From Clostridium muellerianum (GTDB lineage Bacteria > Bacillota > Clostridia > Clostridiales > Clostridiaceae), in assembly GCF_012926525.1 (NCBI RefSeq), contig NZ_JABBNI010000047.1:239504-303503 (forward strand): DNA of 64,000 bases, read 5' to 3'. A program made the translations under genes and the position numbers. The first letter of the stretch is position 1, and every line of letters begins with the position of its first letter. Shown here piece by piece: positions 34,341-43,218 of the stretch. Under the pieces are notes generated by a model that searched no databases, was not told where the DNA came from, and was given only the letters and a program-made list of their open reading frames with translations.

Positions 34341-35864
34341 ATGTTAATAAGAAAAAAGTTTTTAATATTTTTAGGATGTTTTTTATTTATATTTTTTAAA
34401 GCATCTATAGGAGTATCAGCTGATGCTACAACTCAAAGACTTGGCGGGGCTGATAGATATGAAACATCAGTAAAAATTTCACAAAATAATTGGCAAAAAT
34501 CAGAGTATGTTATATTGACTTCTGGTGAGGATTTTCCAGATGCTTTAAGTGCAGCGCCATTATCAAAGAAGTATGATGCACCTATTTTATTAACAGGAAG
34601 AAACAGTATAAGCAATAGTGTACTACAGGAAATAGGTAGATTAAATGCTAGAAATGCATTTATAATAGGTGGAACTGGAGTAATATCTGAAAATATTAAC
34701 AAACAATTGAGTAACATTAATGTAAAATATACTCGAATATATGGACAAGACAGGTATGAAACAAGTGTAAAAGTGGCAGAACTTATAGGAACGAATAATG
34801 GAATTTTCATTACTTCAGGAGAGAATTTTCCTGATGGAGTATCAGCTGCGCCTATAGCAGCAGCAAAGCAAATGCCAATACTTCTTACTACTCAAAGTAC
34901 ATTACCTGATAGTGTTAAAAATTTCATTGAGAAAAATAATGTGAATATGGCTTATATTGTGGGAGGTAATGGAGCTGTTGGAAATGTTAATACTAATTTA
35001 AAAAATAATAAAAGGTTAAGTGGAACTGATAGATATGCTACTAATTCAGCAGTTATTAACGAATTTACAAATACTTTAAGTTTTAACAATGTATATTTAG
35101 CTAATGGGGAAAACTTTGCAGATGCATTATCAGGATCAGCGGCTGCTGCAAAAAAGTCATCTCCAGTTGTTCTAGTAAATAATTCATATAATACAAAAAA
35201 TTCTATAGTTAAAGATAAGTTAAATAGTATAGCTACAATAAGTATACTGGGTGGAACTGGTGTGATTTCAGATTCATTAGTACGAAAAATTATTAGTAGC
35301 AGCTCGCCAATAAAAGTAGCTTTAGATCCAGGGCACGGAGGATATGATTCTGGTGCAGTTGGACCTACAGGAGTACTTGAAAAAGATGTAAATTTAGCTA
35401 TAACCCTAAAGGTTGGCAAGATACTACAGGATAATGGCATTGATGTTGTATATACTAGAACAAGTGATAATGTGTCCTGGCCTTCAGATGTTGGACAGGA
35501 TCTTCAAAAACGGTCTGATATAGCAAATAATGAAGGTGTTCAATATTTTGTATGTGTCCATGCTAATAGCGCGGATGCTCCAAGTGCTAATGGAACAGAA
35601 ACATATTATATGGAAGGTAGTACAGTAGGTGAAAAGCTAGCGAAGTCAATACAGCAAGAATTAGCTAATGCTTTAGGTTTGCAAGATCGAGGAATAAAAA
35701 CAGCAGGTTATTATGTATTAAAAAATACTAATGCTCCAGCCGTATTAACAGAAGTTGCATTTATAAGTAATCCTAATGAAGAGAAACTTTTAAACAGTGA
35801 TAGTTTTCAAAATAAAGCAGCTAAGGCTATAGCAACAGGAATACTTAAAGTTGTAAATCAATAA
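34341..35864 (+). CDS. N-acetylmuramoyl-L-alanine amidase with three cell-wall-binding-2 repeats
   Basis: A secreted 507-residue autolysin. The signal peptide covers about 1-29 (FLIFLGCFLFIFFKASIGVSA). Three CWB2 repeats span about 33-320 (RLGGADRYETS, RIYGQDRYETS and RLSGTDRYATN begin them). An Amidase_3 zinc hydrolase domain covers about 328-505, with VALDPGHGGYDSG (zinc His), the zinc Glu in GVLEKDVNLA, FVCVHANSA (second His) and the catalytic Glu in VLTEVAFISN. It would cleave the amide between MurNAc and the stem peptide during wall turnover or cell separation. AAGGGGTGAT lies ahead of ATG. It is monocistronic, with a family 1 palindrome downstream. Confidence 0.93.
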   Translation: MLIRKKFLIFLGCFLFIFFKASIGVSADATTQRLGGADRYETSVKISQNNWQKSEYVILTSGEDFPDALSAAPLSKKYDAPILLTGRNSISNSVLQEIGRLNARNAFIIGGTGVISENINKQLSNINVKYTRIYGQDRYETSVKVAELIGTNNGIFITSGENFPDGVSAAPIAAAKQMPILLTTQSTLPDSVKNFIEKNNVNMAYIVGGNGAVGNVNTNLKNNKRLSGTDRYATNSAVINEFTNTLSFNNVYLANGENFADALSGSAAAAKKSSPVVLVNNSYNTKNSIVKDKLNSIATISILGGTGVISDSLVRKIISSSSPIKVALDPGHGGYDSGAVGPTGVLEKDVNLAITLKVGKILQDNGIDVVYTRTSDNVSWPSDVGQDLQKRSDIANNEGVQYFVCVHANSADAPSANGTETYYMEGSTVGEKLAKSIQQELANALGLQDRGIKTAGYYVLKNTNAPAVLTEVAFISNPNEEKLLNSDSFQNKAAKAIATGILKVVNQ

Positions 35865-35921
35865 ATGTAAGTTTAAAAAATAAGCATAATGTGACGTAAC
35901 TAGATATTAAAGTGCAGTGGA

Positions 35922-36164
35922 AGTTTGAATTTTAACTTTTACTACGAGATATATAATAAGTGTTTCATCACTGCTAAATGTTTTTAATTATTCTAAGCTC
36001 AAAGTTCATGAAAACCTAAGAACTTTGCCAAACTCGGTTCCCTCAAACAAGGCTAAAGTTCTAAGGCTTTCATGAACTTCTTGCTAAGAATAATAAAAAA
36101 ACAATTTAGCTAATGTGGTGAAACACTTATTATATATCCCTACGTAAAAGTCAAAATTCAAACT
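35922..36164. repeat. long palindromic element, family 1 (full copy)
   Basis: Same layout as 1518-1760: outer arms AGTTTGAATTTTAAC / GTCAAAATTCAAACT, inner AAGAACTTT/AAAGTTCTT. The innermost stem is GCC/GGC where the first copy has GTC/GAC. The outer arms also differ in step (GGATTTTAAC there, GAATTTTAAC here). It is preceded by AAGTGCAGTGG, as in the other copies. Confidence 0.85.
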
Positions 36165-36467
36165 AGTTACTTCAGTTATACAAATTTAGGTTCATTGTTA
36201 TATATAATTTGACTTAATCAAAATTGTATTTAATTAAAAGTTAATATCGCTAAAAAATTGAGGCAGAGCCTGTTGTTTAATATATTAAATAATTTATGTA
36301 GAAGTTATTTTCTATTTTATAGAAATATCTCGAAAGAGATTAATAAGTTAGACAGTTTTCTATTAAATGCTTTATATGTCTTGATGTAAGTAATAAATAT
36401 TATGAAAGCTGCGCTTTTTAAATATGGAGATACAAGCCTTTTGAAATAATGCTATACACAATGCACT
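36165..36467. repeat. composite-block tail between palindromes
   Basis: Non-coding. Contains TTCAGTTATACAAATTTAGG at its left end, whose inverse stands at about 48390-48409 beside another family 1 copy. Further along come TTGAGGCAGAGCCTGT (about 36258), ATCTCGAAAGAGATT (about 36327) and GAAAGCTGCGCTTTTT (about 36404), as in the tail at 1761. Confidence 0.65.
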
Positions 36468-36727
36468 AAGAAGAAACGTTAAGCTGTATGAAGACTTATA
36501 TATGTTGTGCAGGAACATTCGAGCAAATTTTAGGAGTTCTTTGCTTGAGATATTGAAAAATACCGTAATTTTTGCCAGGACGGCAAAAGCTCCGAAAGTG
36601 ACAGGACGTCACATTTGAGGAGGTAGGGATTTTTCAATATCTCAAGCAATTAGAACTTCTTAATGAAGTGAGTGTTCCTGCATAACATATATCAGCCGTA
36701 ATACAGCTTAACGTTTCTTCGGTTACT
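36468..36727. repeat. long palindromic element, family 3 (inverse orientation)
   Basis: Reverse of the 6531 copy. Read on the minus strand, the apex is stem CTCC/GGAG, hairpin GTGAC-GTCCT-GTCAC and hairpin TTTTGCC-GTCCT-GGCAAAA. The closing stem is ATCCC/GGTAT with one mismatch. Confidence 0.86.
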
Positions 36728-36897
36728 TGAGTCACATTATGCTTATGTTTTGAATCTATTTAAGTATCACAATTTAACTTTAATTATATACATGCCTTTT
36801 AATATTAAGAAAATATTAAGAAACTATAGAACTTTATTTTAAGATTTCCAATATACAATGAATACATAATAAAGATTAAATAAGGGGTGTATATATC

Positions 36898-37413
36898 GTG
36901 AAAAATTCAAAAAGAGTGGCAACTTTCTTTGCCATGTTACCAGGAGCAGGTCATATGTATTTAGGACTTACAAGACAAGGAATTGAACTTATGTCATTAT
37001 TTTTCTTTACACTTTTTCTAAGTTCAACTATTAATTTAGAGTTTTTAACAGTTTTTTTACCTATAATATGGTTTTATAGTGTGTTTGATGTAAGAACAAA
37101 GGTTATGAGTGAAGAACCTTTAGTGGATTCAAATTTAAAGATATTTTCTAATATCTCACGTAAAGAAGAGTTTTTAGGAAATAGATCTATGGAAAAATAT
37201 ATTGGATATTTTTTAATTGTTGTAGGTGTATTAGCTTTAATTAATAATATAATATTTCCATTAGCAAGTAATTACATTGATTATTCAACTATAAGATATA
37301 TAAAATCTATTGGTATATCTATTTTCTTTATTGCCTTAGGATTATTTCTTTTAAGAAAAAAGAAGATATTATATCTAAAGGCAGGTGAAGAAAAATGGAA
37401 TCAAGGAAAGTAG
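36898..37413 (+). CDS. TM2-like membrane protein
   Basis: A 171-residue membrane protein. The N-terminal part (FFAMLPGAGHMYLGLTRQGIELMSLFFF) resembles a TM2 domain, a helix pair with a GxGHxYLG turn. Three further spans follow, with a cytoplasmic loop of about 45 residues between them. Function unknown. GTG start at 36898 with AGGGGTG about 9 bp before it. It overlaps the next gene by 19 bp, so the pair is translationally coupled. Confidence 0.78.
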   Translation: MKNSKRVATFFAMLPGAGHMYLGLTRQGIELMSLFFFTLFLSSTINLEFLTVFLPIIWFYSVFDVRTKVMSEEPLVDSNLKIFSNISRKEEFLGNRSMEKYIGYFLIVVGVLALINNIIFPLASNYIDYSTIRYIKSIGISIFFIALGLFLLRKKKILYLKAGEEKWNQGK

Positions 37414-37763
37414 GGACCTTAACATTAGGTGTGGTATTTATAGTTACTGGGATAATATATTTATTAATAAATATTTTTAATTTATCTATTGATTTTGCTA
37501 TTATTAGATTTTGGCCTTTAGTATTAATATCTTTAGGTGTTGAGGTATTAATTTATAATCATTATTCCATAAAACATGATTATAAATTAAGGTTTGATAT
37601 TATAAGTATTTTTTTAATAATGGTGGTATTAGTATTTTCTTTTGGACTTTATGCATTTGGTAAATTTAGTTCTGAGCTATTAGATCCAAGTTCACCACTA
37701 TTTTATAAAAAGCATGTTAGCTATATACCTTATATGATTACATCATTAAGTTGCATTGTATAA
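37395..37763 (+). CDS. LiaF/LiaI-like transmembrane protein
   Basis: This 122-residue protein has about four spans and the pattern GVVFIVTGIIYLLINIF, FWPLVLISLGVEVLIY, seen in the LiaI/LiaF-type membrane domain family of envelope-stress proteins. No C-terminal soluble domain is present. The start ATG lies inside the end of the preceding gene, after AGGTGAAG. Downstream, a short family 4 repeat separates it from a frameshifted remnant that may once have been the third gene of this operon. Confidence 0.7.
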   Translation: MESRKVGTLTLGVVFIVTGIIYLLINIFNLSIDFAIIRFWPLVLISLGVEVLIYNHYSIKHDYKLRFDIISIFLIMVVLVFSFGLYAFGKFSSELLDPSSPLFYKKHVSYIPYMITSLSCIV

Positions 37764-37787
37764 GCTTTTGTAGTTTTCAATATCAAT

Positions 37788-37866
37788 GGATTCTTAGAGT
37801 AAGGTGAAGTTTGATTATGAGGAATACTTTATGCCTCAGCAAAGCTTATAAAATGTCATTTAGGCG
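37788..37866. repeat. family 4 repeat, partial copy
   Basis: GATTCTTAGAGTAAGGTGAAG, TTATGAGGAATAC and AAAATGTCATTTAGGCGC match the left half of the copies at 59613 and 60731. The right half is absent. It lies between the LiaF-like gene and the frameshifted ORF. Confidence 0.6.
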
Positions 37867-37887
37867 CAATATAAAGGTGGATTGTTT

Positions 37888-38072
37888 ATGAATATAAGAA
37901 AAAGTATTATTACAATGGTTATTACATGTATAGGAGTAGGTATTTTCCTTATGGCAGAATATTTTATTTTCTTGGCAAAGTATCTATAAATAAGGATGTT
38001 AAACGTGAATTAGGTAGTGATTTAGAAGTAAAGCCTAGTATAAAATATAATAAACTAGAATTTGCATATTGA
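37888..38072 (+). pseudogene. frameshifted small membrane protein gene
   Basis: ATG 37888 with AAGGTGG 7 bp upstream encodes a membrane segment (SIITMVITCIGVGIFLMAEYF), then stops at 37989. The next frame is open across the same point and continues as GKVSINKDVKRELGSDLEVK to a stop at 38072, a typical soluble extension. A single-base shift between about 37960 and 37985 would join the two parts into one protein of about 61 residues. Without a homologue I cannot say whether the 33-residue product is the natural form. Position suggests a former partner of the two genes upstream. Confidence 0.45.
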
Positions 38073-38185
38073 TCTTTAAAGAAGATAAGTATTTTTATAA
38101 GCAAATTAATTTTAACTTAGAGATGTTTCATACAAGAAAGTGTAATACTGAAAGGAAGGTTCAGAATTACACTTTTTACTAATTT

Positions 38186-38343
38186 AGGCATATGAAAGAA
38201 AATAACAAGTCAAAGATGTTAGTATATTTTTGCCATACAAGGAAACAGGTTCCTTTGATAGTTGTTCTATCAAAGGGTTATGTTGGCGCAGTATTACACA
38301 AAATATACTAATATACTGACTTGTTATTTTTTTGAATATGCCT
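38186..38343. repeat. family 5 long hairpin
   Basis: Outer arms AGGCATATGAAAGAAAATAACAAGT (38186-38210) and ACTTGTTATTTTTTTGAATATGCCT pair almost fully, followed by TTAGTATATTTT/AAAATATACTAA. The apex holds a second hairpin TTTGATAG/CTATCAAA with loop TTGTT. A partial arm recurs at 34203. It lies between convergent genes and may terminate transcription both ways. Confidence 0.75.
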
Positions 38344-38386
38344 TATCATAGTATTTTAAAGAATAGTTATGAAGTTAAAATACTAT

Positions 38387-39031
38387 TTATAGATCTTTAT
38401 TAATGTAGAATTTTATTGAGAGAAGTAGGGAAATAAGAAATAGTATAGCTACAATTACAGCAATGAAGGTAGCTATTAACCAATCAGGTTGGCTATTTAA
38501 AGAAGATATAAGATTTTTAGGAACTTTTATTACATTATTAGCTAAAAAAATTCCACCACTAAAAAACAAACAAAACATACCAATGAGAAAATATCTTGAT
38601 TTTTGATAGCCAAATTTAAAATAGAATGGGAAATATACACAGCAAATAATTAAGACCCCAACGGTAATACTCAAAATATCCTCTAAATTCATTAGTCTAT
38701 TCATGTGGATAAAGCCTAAGAAATTTAATAAAGTTGTAAAAACAAATGTCAAAAGTATTCCCATAAATATAAAAAACAGTGAAGATAGATATTTTGCTAT
38801 AACTAAGGTAGTTCTATCTATAGGCAAGCTATTAAGCATTATTTCAGATTTATTTTTATCATCAAAACCACAGGCTCCTAATATAAGTAGATATGGGATC
38901 ATGGTTGGAATCATGACAAACATCATAGAAGCATTGGATTGAAAGCAAAATGCAAAGAATAAAGCATATAAAACAGAAATCAGTAAATATTTTTTTTGAA
39001 TAAGAACATCTTTTAAAATTAGATTTAACAT
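38387..39031 (-). CDS. ABC-2 type membrane permease, duplicated copy 2
   Basis: A 214-residue protein with six predicted spans, fitting the short ABC-2 permeases that pair with GntR/YtrA-regulated ATPases. It is closely similar along its whole length to the product of 39171-39815; both begin MLNLILKDVLIQKKYLL and end ILLSIKFYINKDL. The DNA between them shows that the copy arose by a tandem duplication that also copied the 3' end of the ATPase gene. The two proteins may form a heterodimeric channel with the ATPase. It is the last gene of the operon. The ribosome site AAAGGGGGGC lies 5 bp before ATG. Confidence 0.87.
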   Translation of the reverse strand: MLNLILKDVLIQKKYLLISVLYALFFAFCFQSNASMMFVMIPTMIPYLLILGACGFDDKNKSEIMLNSLPIDRTTLVIAKYLSSLFFIFMGILLTFVFTTLLNFLGFIHMNRLMNLEDILSITVGVLIICCVYFPFYFKFGYQKSRYFLIGMFCLFFSGGIFLANNVIKVPKNLISSLNSQPDWLIATFIAVIVAILFLISLLLSIKFYINKDL

Positions 39032-39033
39032 TT

Positions 39034-39160
39034 TTAGCCCCCCTTTACTGTATAAATCATAATATCTTCTAAAGTAGCTTTTTCAATTAAAAAATTATTT
39101 TTAAACAGTTTTTTAATTTTTTCAGTATCATTTGTTAAAGATTCAAAGCCAAAGAAATTT
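39034..39160 (-). pseudogene. 3' fragment of the ABC ATPase gene left by tandem duplication
   Basis: In the minus-strand frame this reads FGFESLTNDTEKIKKLFKN..., ending YTVKGG and stop. It matches the last 38 or so residues of the intact ATPase at 39818-40675. Homology stops abruptly at about 39160 inside an AAATTT stretch, where sequence like that downstream of the operon (GCTATTTATAAATC) begins. It has no start codon or ribosome site. Confidence 0.82.
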
Positions 39161-39170
39161 AAAAAGCTAT

Positions 39171-39815
39171 TTATAAATCTTTATTAATGTAAAATTTTAT
39201 TGAAAGAAGTATGGAAATAAGAAATAGTATAGCTGCAATTATAGCAATGAAGGTAGCTATTAGCCAATCGGGTTGATTATTTAAATAAGCCATAAAACTT
39301 ATAGGAGCTTTGGCGATTTTATTAGTTAAGAAAATTGAAATAGCAAAAATAAACATGAAAATACCTGCAAGAACGTATCTTGCTTTTTGATTACCAAATT
39401 TGAAATAAAGAGGAAAATATAAACAACTCATAATTAAGGTACCAATAGTTGCTCCAAAAACATCCTCTAAATTCATTAGCCTATCCATATGAATAAAACC
39501 AGAGAAGTTTAATATAGTTGAAAAAGTAAATGCCAAAGCTATTCCAATAAATATAAAAAGTATTGTAGATAGATATTTTGATATAACTAAGTTAGTTCTA
39601 TCTATAGGTAGGCTATTAAGCATTATTTCACATTTATTTTTATCATCAAAACCACAAGCTCCAGCTATAAGTATATATGCAATCATCATTGGAATCATGC
39701 CGAATGCCATAGAAGGATTAGATTTAAAACAAAGAGTAAAAAACAAAGCATATAAAACAGAAACAAGTAAATATTTTTTTTGAATAAGAACATCTTTTAA
39801 AATTAGATTTAACAT
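39171..39815 (-). CDS. ABC-2 type membrane permease, copy 1
   Basis: A 214-residue permease with six spans, next to its ATPase gene (2 bp gap). It shows the same GFDDKNK-EIMLNSLPIDRT cytoplasmic loop as copy 2, a conserved feature of the ABC2_membrane_5-type family. With the ATPase it should form an exporter whose substrate is unknown; YtrBC-type systems often respond to wall-active compounds. The ribosome site AAAGGGGGTC overlaps the ATPase stop. Differences from copy 2 are scattered conservative changes, so both copies appear to be maintained. Confidence 0.87.
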   Translation of the reverse strand: MLNLILKDVLIQKKYLLVSVLYALFFTLCFKSNPSMAFGMIPMMIAYILIAGACGFDDKNKCEIMLNSLPIDRTNLVISKYLSTILFIFIGIALAFTFSTILNFSGFIHMDRLMNLEDVFGATIGTLIMSCLYFPLYFKFGNQKARYVLAGIFMFIFAISIFLTNKIAKAPISFMAYLNNQPDWLIATFIAIIAAILFLISILLSIKFYINKDL

Positions 39816-39817
39816 TT

Positions 39818-40675
39818 TTAGACCCCCTTTACTGTATAAACCATAATATCTTCTAAAGTAGCTTTTTCAATCAAAGAATTATTTTTAAACAGTCTTTTAA
39901 TTTTTTCAGTATTATTTGTTAAAGCTTCAAAGCCAAAGGAATTTTCTCTTATGCCAATAAATTCTTTTTTTGTATCACTGTCTAAAAGAGATTTATCGCC
40001 TTTTACAATACTGTAGTTTTCAAGAATATCATCCTTTGTATTAGAAAATATTATTTTTCCTTTATTTAAAAAGGTTATATAATCTGCAACTTTTTCTAGG
40101 TCTGTAGTAATATGAGTTGAAAAAAGTATTCCCTTATTTTCATCCTGCATTATTGAATAGAGAATGTCCAGTATTTCACTTCTAAAAACAGGATCAAGAC
40201 CAGAAGTAGGTTCATCCATAATAATAAGTTCTGCTTTATGAGAAAGTGCAATAGCAAGAGAAAACTTCATCTTCATTCCCTTTGATAATTCTTTGATTTT
40301 TTTCTTTATTGGTAAATCGAAATCTGATATATATTTATTGAAAGTTTTATTATCCCAACTTTTATAAAAAGTAGCTATTATATTTTTCATTTCTATTAAA
40401 TTTAATTCTTCATAAAAATAATTTTCATCATAAACGAAACCTATCTTTTGTTTTACTTCTTTTTCATTTTTAATATTATCAAGTCCAAAAACTTTTATTT
40501 CACCAGAATTTTTTTTAACAAGATTCATTATAAGTTTTATAGTAGTACTTTTTCCAGCTCCATTTGGGCCTATAAATCCCATAATAAAGCCTTTTGGTAG
40601 ATTAAAGCCTATGTTGTCTAATGTAAAACCTTTATATTCTTTTCTTAAATTTTTAATTTCTAAAATATTACTCAT
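39818..40675 (-). CDS. ABC transporter ATP-binding protein
   Basis: A 285-residue ATPase with intact Walker A GPNGAGKSTT (about 36-45), Q-loop GFVYDENYFYEEL, signature LSKGMKMKFSLAIAL (about 133-147), Walker B LIIMDEPTSGLD (about 154-165) and switch His in STHITTDLE. It energises the adjacent permeases. The C-terminal region continues past the catalytic domain and is the part duplicated at 39034. The ribosome site GGAGGATTACT lies ahead of ATG. It is the second gene of the GntR operon, 35 bp after the regulator. Confidence 0.94.
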   Translation of the reverse strand: MSNILEIKNLRKEYKGFTLDNIGFNLPKGFIMGFIGPNGAGKSTTIKLIMNLVKKNSGEIKVFGLDNIKNEKEVKQKIGFVYDENYFYEELNLIEMKNIIATFYKSWDNKTFNKYISDFDLPIKKKIKELSKGMKMKFSLAIALSHKAELIIMDEPTSGLDPVFRSEILDILYSIMQDENKGILFSTHITTDLEKVADYITFLNKGKIIFSNTKDDILENYSIVKGDKSLLDSDTKKEFIGIRENSFGFEALTNNTEKIKRLFKNNSLIEKATLEDIMVYTVKGV

Positions 40676-40710
40676 AGTAATCCTCCATAATCATTATTAC
40701 TGCAATATAT

Positions 40711-41091
40711 TTAACCTCGAGAACTGTCAAACAATATGTCTAACATTTCTTTTAAGTCATTTAATGACAAACCTACAAGTTTACTTTCTTCAACAGCTTC
40801 TAAAAGTTTATCTTCAATAATTTTTAATCTTTTTTCTTTTAAGAGTTCTTTATTCTGACTGGCAACATATGAGCCCTTTCCTGGAATAGTTTCAATAAAG
40901 CCATCATGTTCTAGTTCTTCATAGGCTCGCTTTGTGGTAATAACACTTATTTTTAATTCTTGAGCTAAGTTTCTTATAGATGGTAAAGACTCACCTTCAC
41001 AAAGACTTCCATTAAAAATAAGATTTTTTATTTGTTTTGTAATTTGTTCATATATTGGTTCACCAACTGAGTTTGAAATAATTATGTTCAT
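40711..41091 (-). CDS. GntR family regulator, YtrA subfamily
   Basis: A 126-residue short GntR protein: winged helix at about 10-75 (PIYEQITKQIKNLIFNGSL, GESLPSIRNLAQELKISVITTKRAYEELEHDGF, IPGKGSYVA), then a small helical dimerisation tail typical of the YtrA type. It heads the ABC operon and probably represses it. An inverted repeat ATACTGT-ATATAA-ACAGTAT lies 38-58 bp upstream of its start as a candidate operator. AAGGAG lies 8 bp before ATG. Confidence 0.92.
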   Translation of the reverse strand: MNIIISNSVGEPIYEQITKQIKNLIFNGSLCEGESLPSIRNLAQELKISVITTKRAYEELEHDGFIETIPGKGSYVASQNKELLKEKRLKIIEDKLLEAVEESKLVGLSLNDLKEMLDILFDSSRG

Positions 41092-41129
41092 AGTAAGATT
41101 CTCCTTGCAAAAGAGTGTGTATATTTATT

Positions 41130-41149
41130 ATACTGTATATAAACAGTAT
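41130..41149. promoter_or_regulatory. candidate GntR/YtrA operator
   Basis: Perfect inverted repeat ATACTGT-N6-ACAGTAT in the promoter region of the GntR-ABC operon, spaced as for YtrA-type dimers. Confidence 0.62.
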
Positions 41150-41204
41150 ATACAGATATAACAGTTATGTCAACACACTTATAAAAATAATTTGATAAAT
41201 TTCA

Positions 41205-41245
41205 CAAAAAAATAGAACGAAACCACTATTTAGTAGTTTCGTTCT
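41205..41245 (-). terminator. terminator of the dipeptidase gene
   Basis: AGAACGAAAC pairs exactly with GTTTCGTTCT; on the minus strand it is followed by ATTTTTTT. Strong intrinsic terminator. Confidence 0.92.
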
Positions 41246-41272
41246 GTACTTATGTGAAAGTAAAAATATCAA

Positions 41273-42664
41273 TTACTTTGCAAGTTCATAAATTGCATGA
41301 CCATAAATTTTAGCATTAAGTATTAAATCATCTATTTCAATATACTCATTTGCTTGATGGTCAAGATCAGGTTTTCCAGGGAATATTGGTCCGAATCCAA
41401 CTATATTAGGAAGTTCCTTAGCATAAGTTCCTCCACCTATTGCAAGAAGTTTTGCTTCTTGACCAGTTTGCTCTGTATATACTTTTTGTAATGATTTTAT
41501 AAGTGGATGATCAGCTGGGAAGAATAAAGGTGCTTGATGATCCATGTTTTCAACCCTTATGCCAGTGCCTTCAAGTCTTTTATTAAATGGAGTTATCATA
41601 TCTTCGTATTTAAATGTTACAGGATATCTTAAATTAAGTTCCATGGAAGCCTTGTCCTCATTTGTAGATATTGTTCCTACAGTAAAGGAAAGCTTACCAG
41701 ATTCCTTATCTTCAAGGCCAACTCCGAAGGATTTTCCATAGACTTCAAGACCAACATATTTGTTAAAGAAGTTTATATAATCAACTACGTCACATTTATC
41801 TATTGGTAGTTCTCCAAGGAATTTAAATAATTGCATTATAGCATTTTTACCTTGTTGAGGTACACTTCCGTGTACACAAAGACCAACAGATTTTATAACA
41901 ACCATGTTATCTTTAACTTCAGCTTTTATATCATAACCATTCTTATTTTTGAATTCTTCAGCAGCTTTAACAACAGCGTCAGGATTTTTAGCTGAAACTA
42001 CAGCTTCACAGTAATCAGGAACCATATTAGCTCTTTGACCACCCTTTATAGATTTGATAATAATATCTCCAGTACCTTTTACATTTAAATCCTTAACTAC
42101 ATTAAATTGAGTATAACCTTTTTCACCATATATTATTGGATATTCTGCATCTGGTGTAAATCCAGAAATAGGTGGCTTTTCTTTTTCTAAATAATGAGGC
42201 ATTTCTAAACTACCGGTTTCTTCATTTGTACCAAATATAATTCTAACTCTTTTTGATAATGGAAGGTTTAAGTCTTTTATGGCCTTAAGTCCATAAAGTG
42301 CAGCAACGATAGGTCCTTTATCGTCAAGAGTTCCTCTTCCAAACATTTTACCATCATGAATTTCTGCACTATAAGGTGGATACATCCAGCCTTCTCCCTC
42401 TGGAACTACATCTAAATGACCTAGTACTGCAACATAATCATCACCTTGTCCATATTCAGCATATCCAATATATCCATCCAGGTTTTTTGTTTTGAAACCA
42501 AGATTTTCACAGATTTCTAAAGCTCTATTTAAGGTCATAGCCACGCCTTCACCATAAGGCATACCTTCTTTTGCTTCTTCTTCAACACTTTTCATTTTTA
42601 CAAGTTCTTGTGTAGAACTTATTAGATTTTCTTTAAGTTGATCGATTTTTTCATTGATGTTCAT
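41273..42664 (-). CDS. pepV: M20 family dipeptidase, PepV-like
   Basis: A 463-residue cytosolic zinc dipeptidase. It shows VLGHLDVVPEGEGW (first zinc His and Asp, about 80-93), FGRGTLDDKGP (bridging Asp, about 109-119) and FGTNEETGS (catalytic Glu pair, about 144-152). The late IGGGTYAKELPN carries the region before the last zinc ligand. Length and order fit PepV, which splits a broad range of dipeptides. The ribosome site TAGGAGGATG lies ahead of ATG. It is monocistronic with a strong terminator. Confidence 0.92.
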   Translation of the reverse strand: MNINEKIDQLKENLISSTQELVKMKSVEEEAKEGMPYGEGVAMTLNRALEICENLGFKTKNLDGYIGYAEYGQGDDYVAVLGHLDVVPEGEGWMYPPYSAEIHDGKMFGRGTLDDKGPIVAALYGLKAIKDLNLPLSKRVRIIFGTNEETGSLEMPHYLEKEKPPISGFTPDAEYPIIYGEKGYTQFNVVKDLNVKGTGDIIIKSIKGGQRANMVPDYCEAVVSAKNPDAVVKAAEEFKNKNGYDIKAEVKDNMVVIKSVGLCVHGSVPQQGKNAIMQLFKFLGELPIDKCDVVDYINFFNKYVGLEVYGKSFGVGLEDKESGKLSFTVGTISTNEDKASMELNLRYPVTFKYEDMITPFNKRLEGTGIRVENMDHQAPLFFPADHPLIKSLQKVYTEQTGQEAKLLAIGGGTYAKELPNIVGFGPIFPGKPDLDHQANEYIEIDDLILNAKIYGHAIYELAK

Positions 42665-43218
42665 AATTTCATCCTCCTACTTATTTAAGTTTTACATTTA
42701 GTAATATTGGAATTGTAGATTAATTAATATATTTTTATTTTATTATAAACATAAATTTTAAATTTAAGTGACCTAATTTTACAGAATAAGAATGCACTAT
42801 TTTTAATAAAAATATAATCAATTTTTAAATTATTCTGTAATGTATATGTTATCATAACCGTAGTTAGTTATTAAGTACCATTTTAAGTTGTAAATTGCTG
42901 TTTTGGAAGTTTAATTAGAATATATTCATAATTTTTAGCGTTTAATTTAATTTAATCTAATTTGCTAAAAAAGTTAATATTTATAAATAAAATATTTAAA
43001 ATCAATAAATAAACTAACGCATTATTACATTTATTTTAAATAATTCAACAATATAATGTAATATTTAAAATAAGTAAAAAATAATTTGGTATAAGTATGA
43101 ATTTTTTATTTTAAAAAGAAGTGTTTATAGATTCATAAATAGAGTAAAATAAGATTATATAGTATAATATTAACATGAAAAAATAAGCATGCAATTTGTT
43201 ACATAAGGAGAATAGAAA
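42665..43218. other. long AT-rich intergenic region
   Basis: About 550 bp between divergent genes. There is no ORF with a ribosome site and no RNA motif that I recognise. TATAAT at 43163-43168 probably belongs to the promoter of the small gene at 43219; its -35 box is poor. Confidence 0.45.

Noticed and set aside
34952..35440. Minus-strand frame of 162 codons opposite the CWB2-amidase gene
   Set aside because: No ribosome site and composition as expected for an antisense shadow of a repetitive gene.
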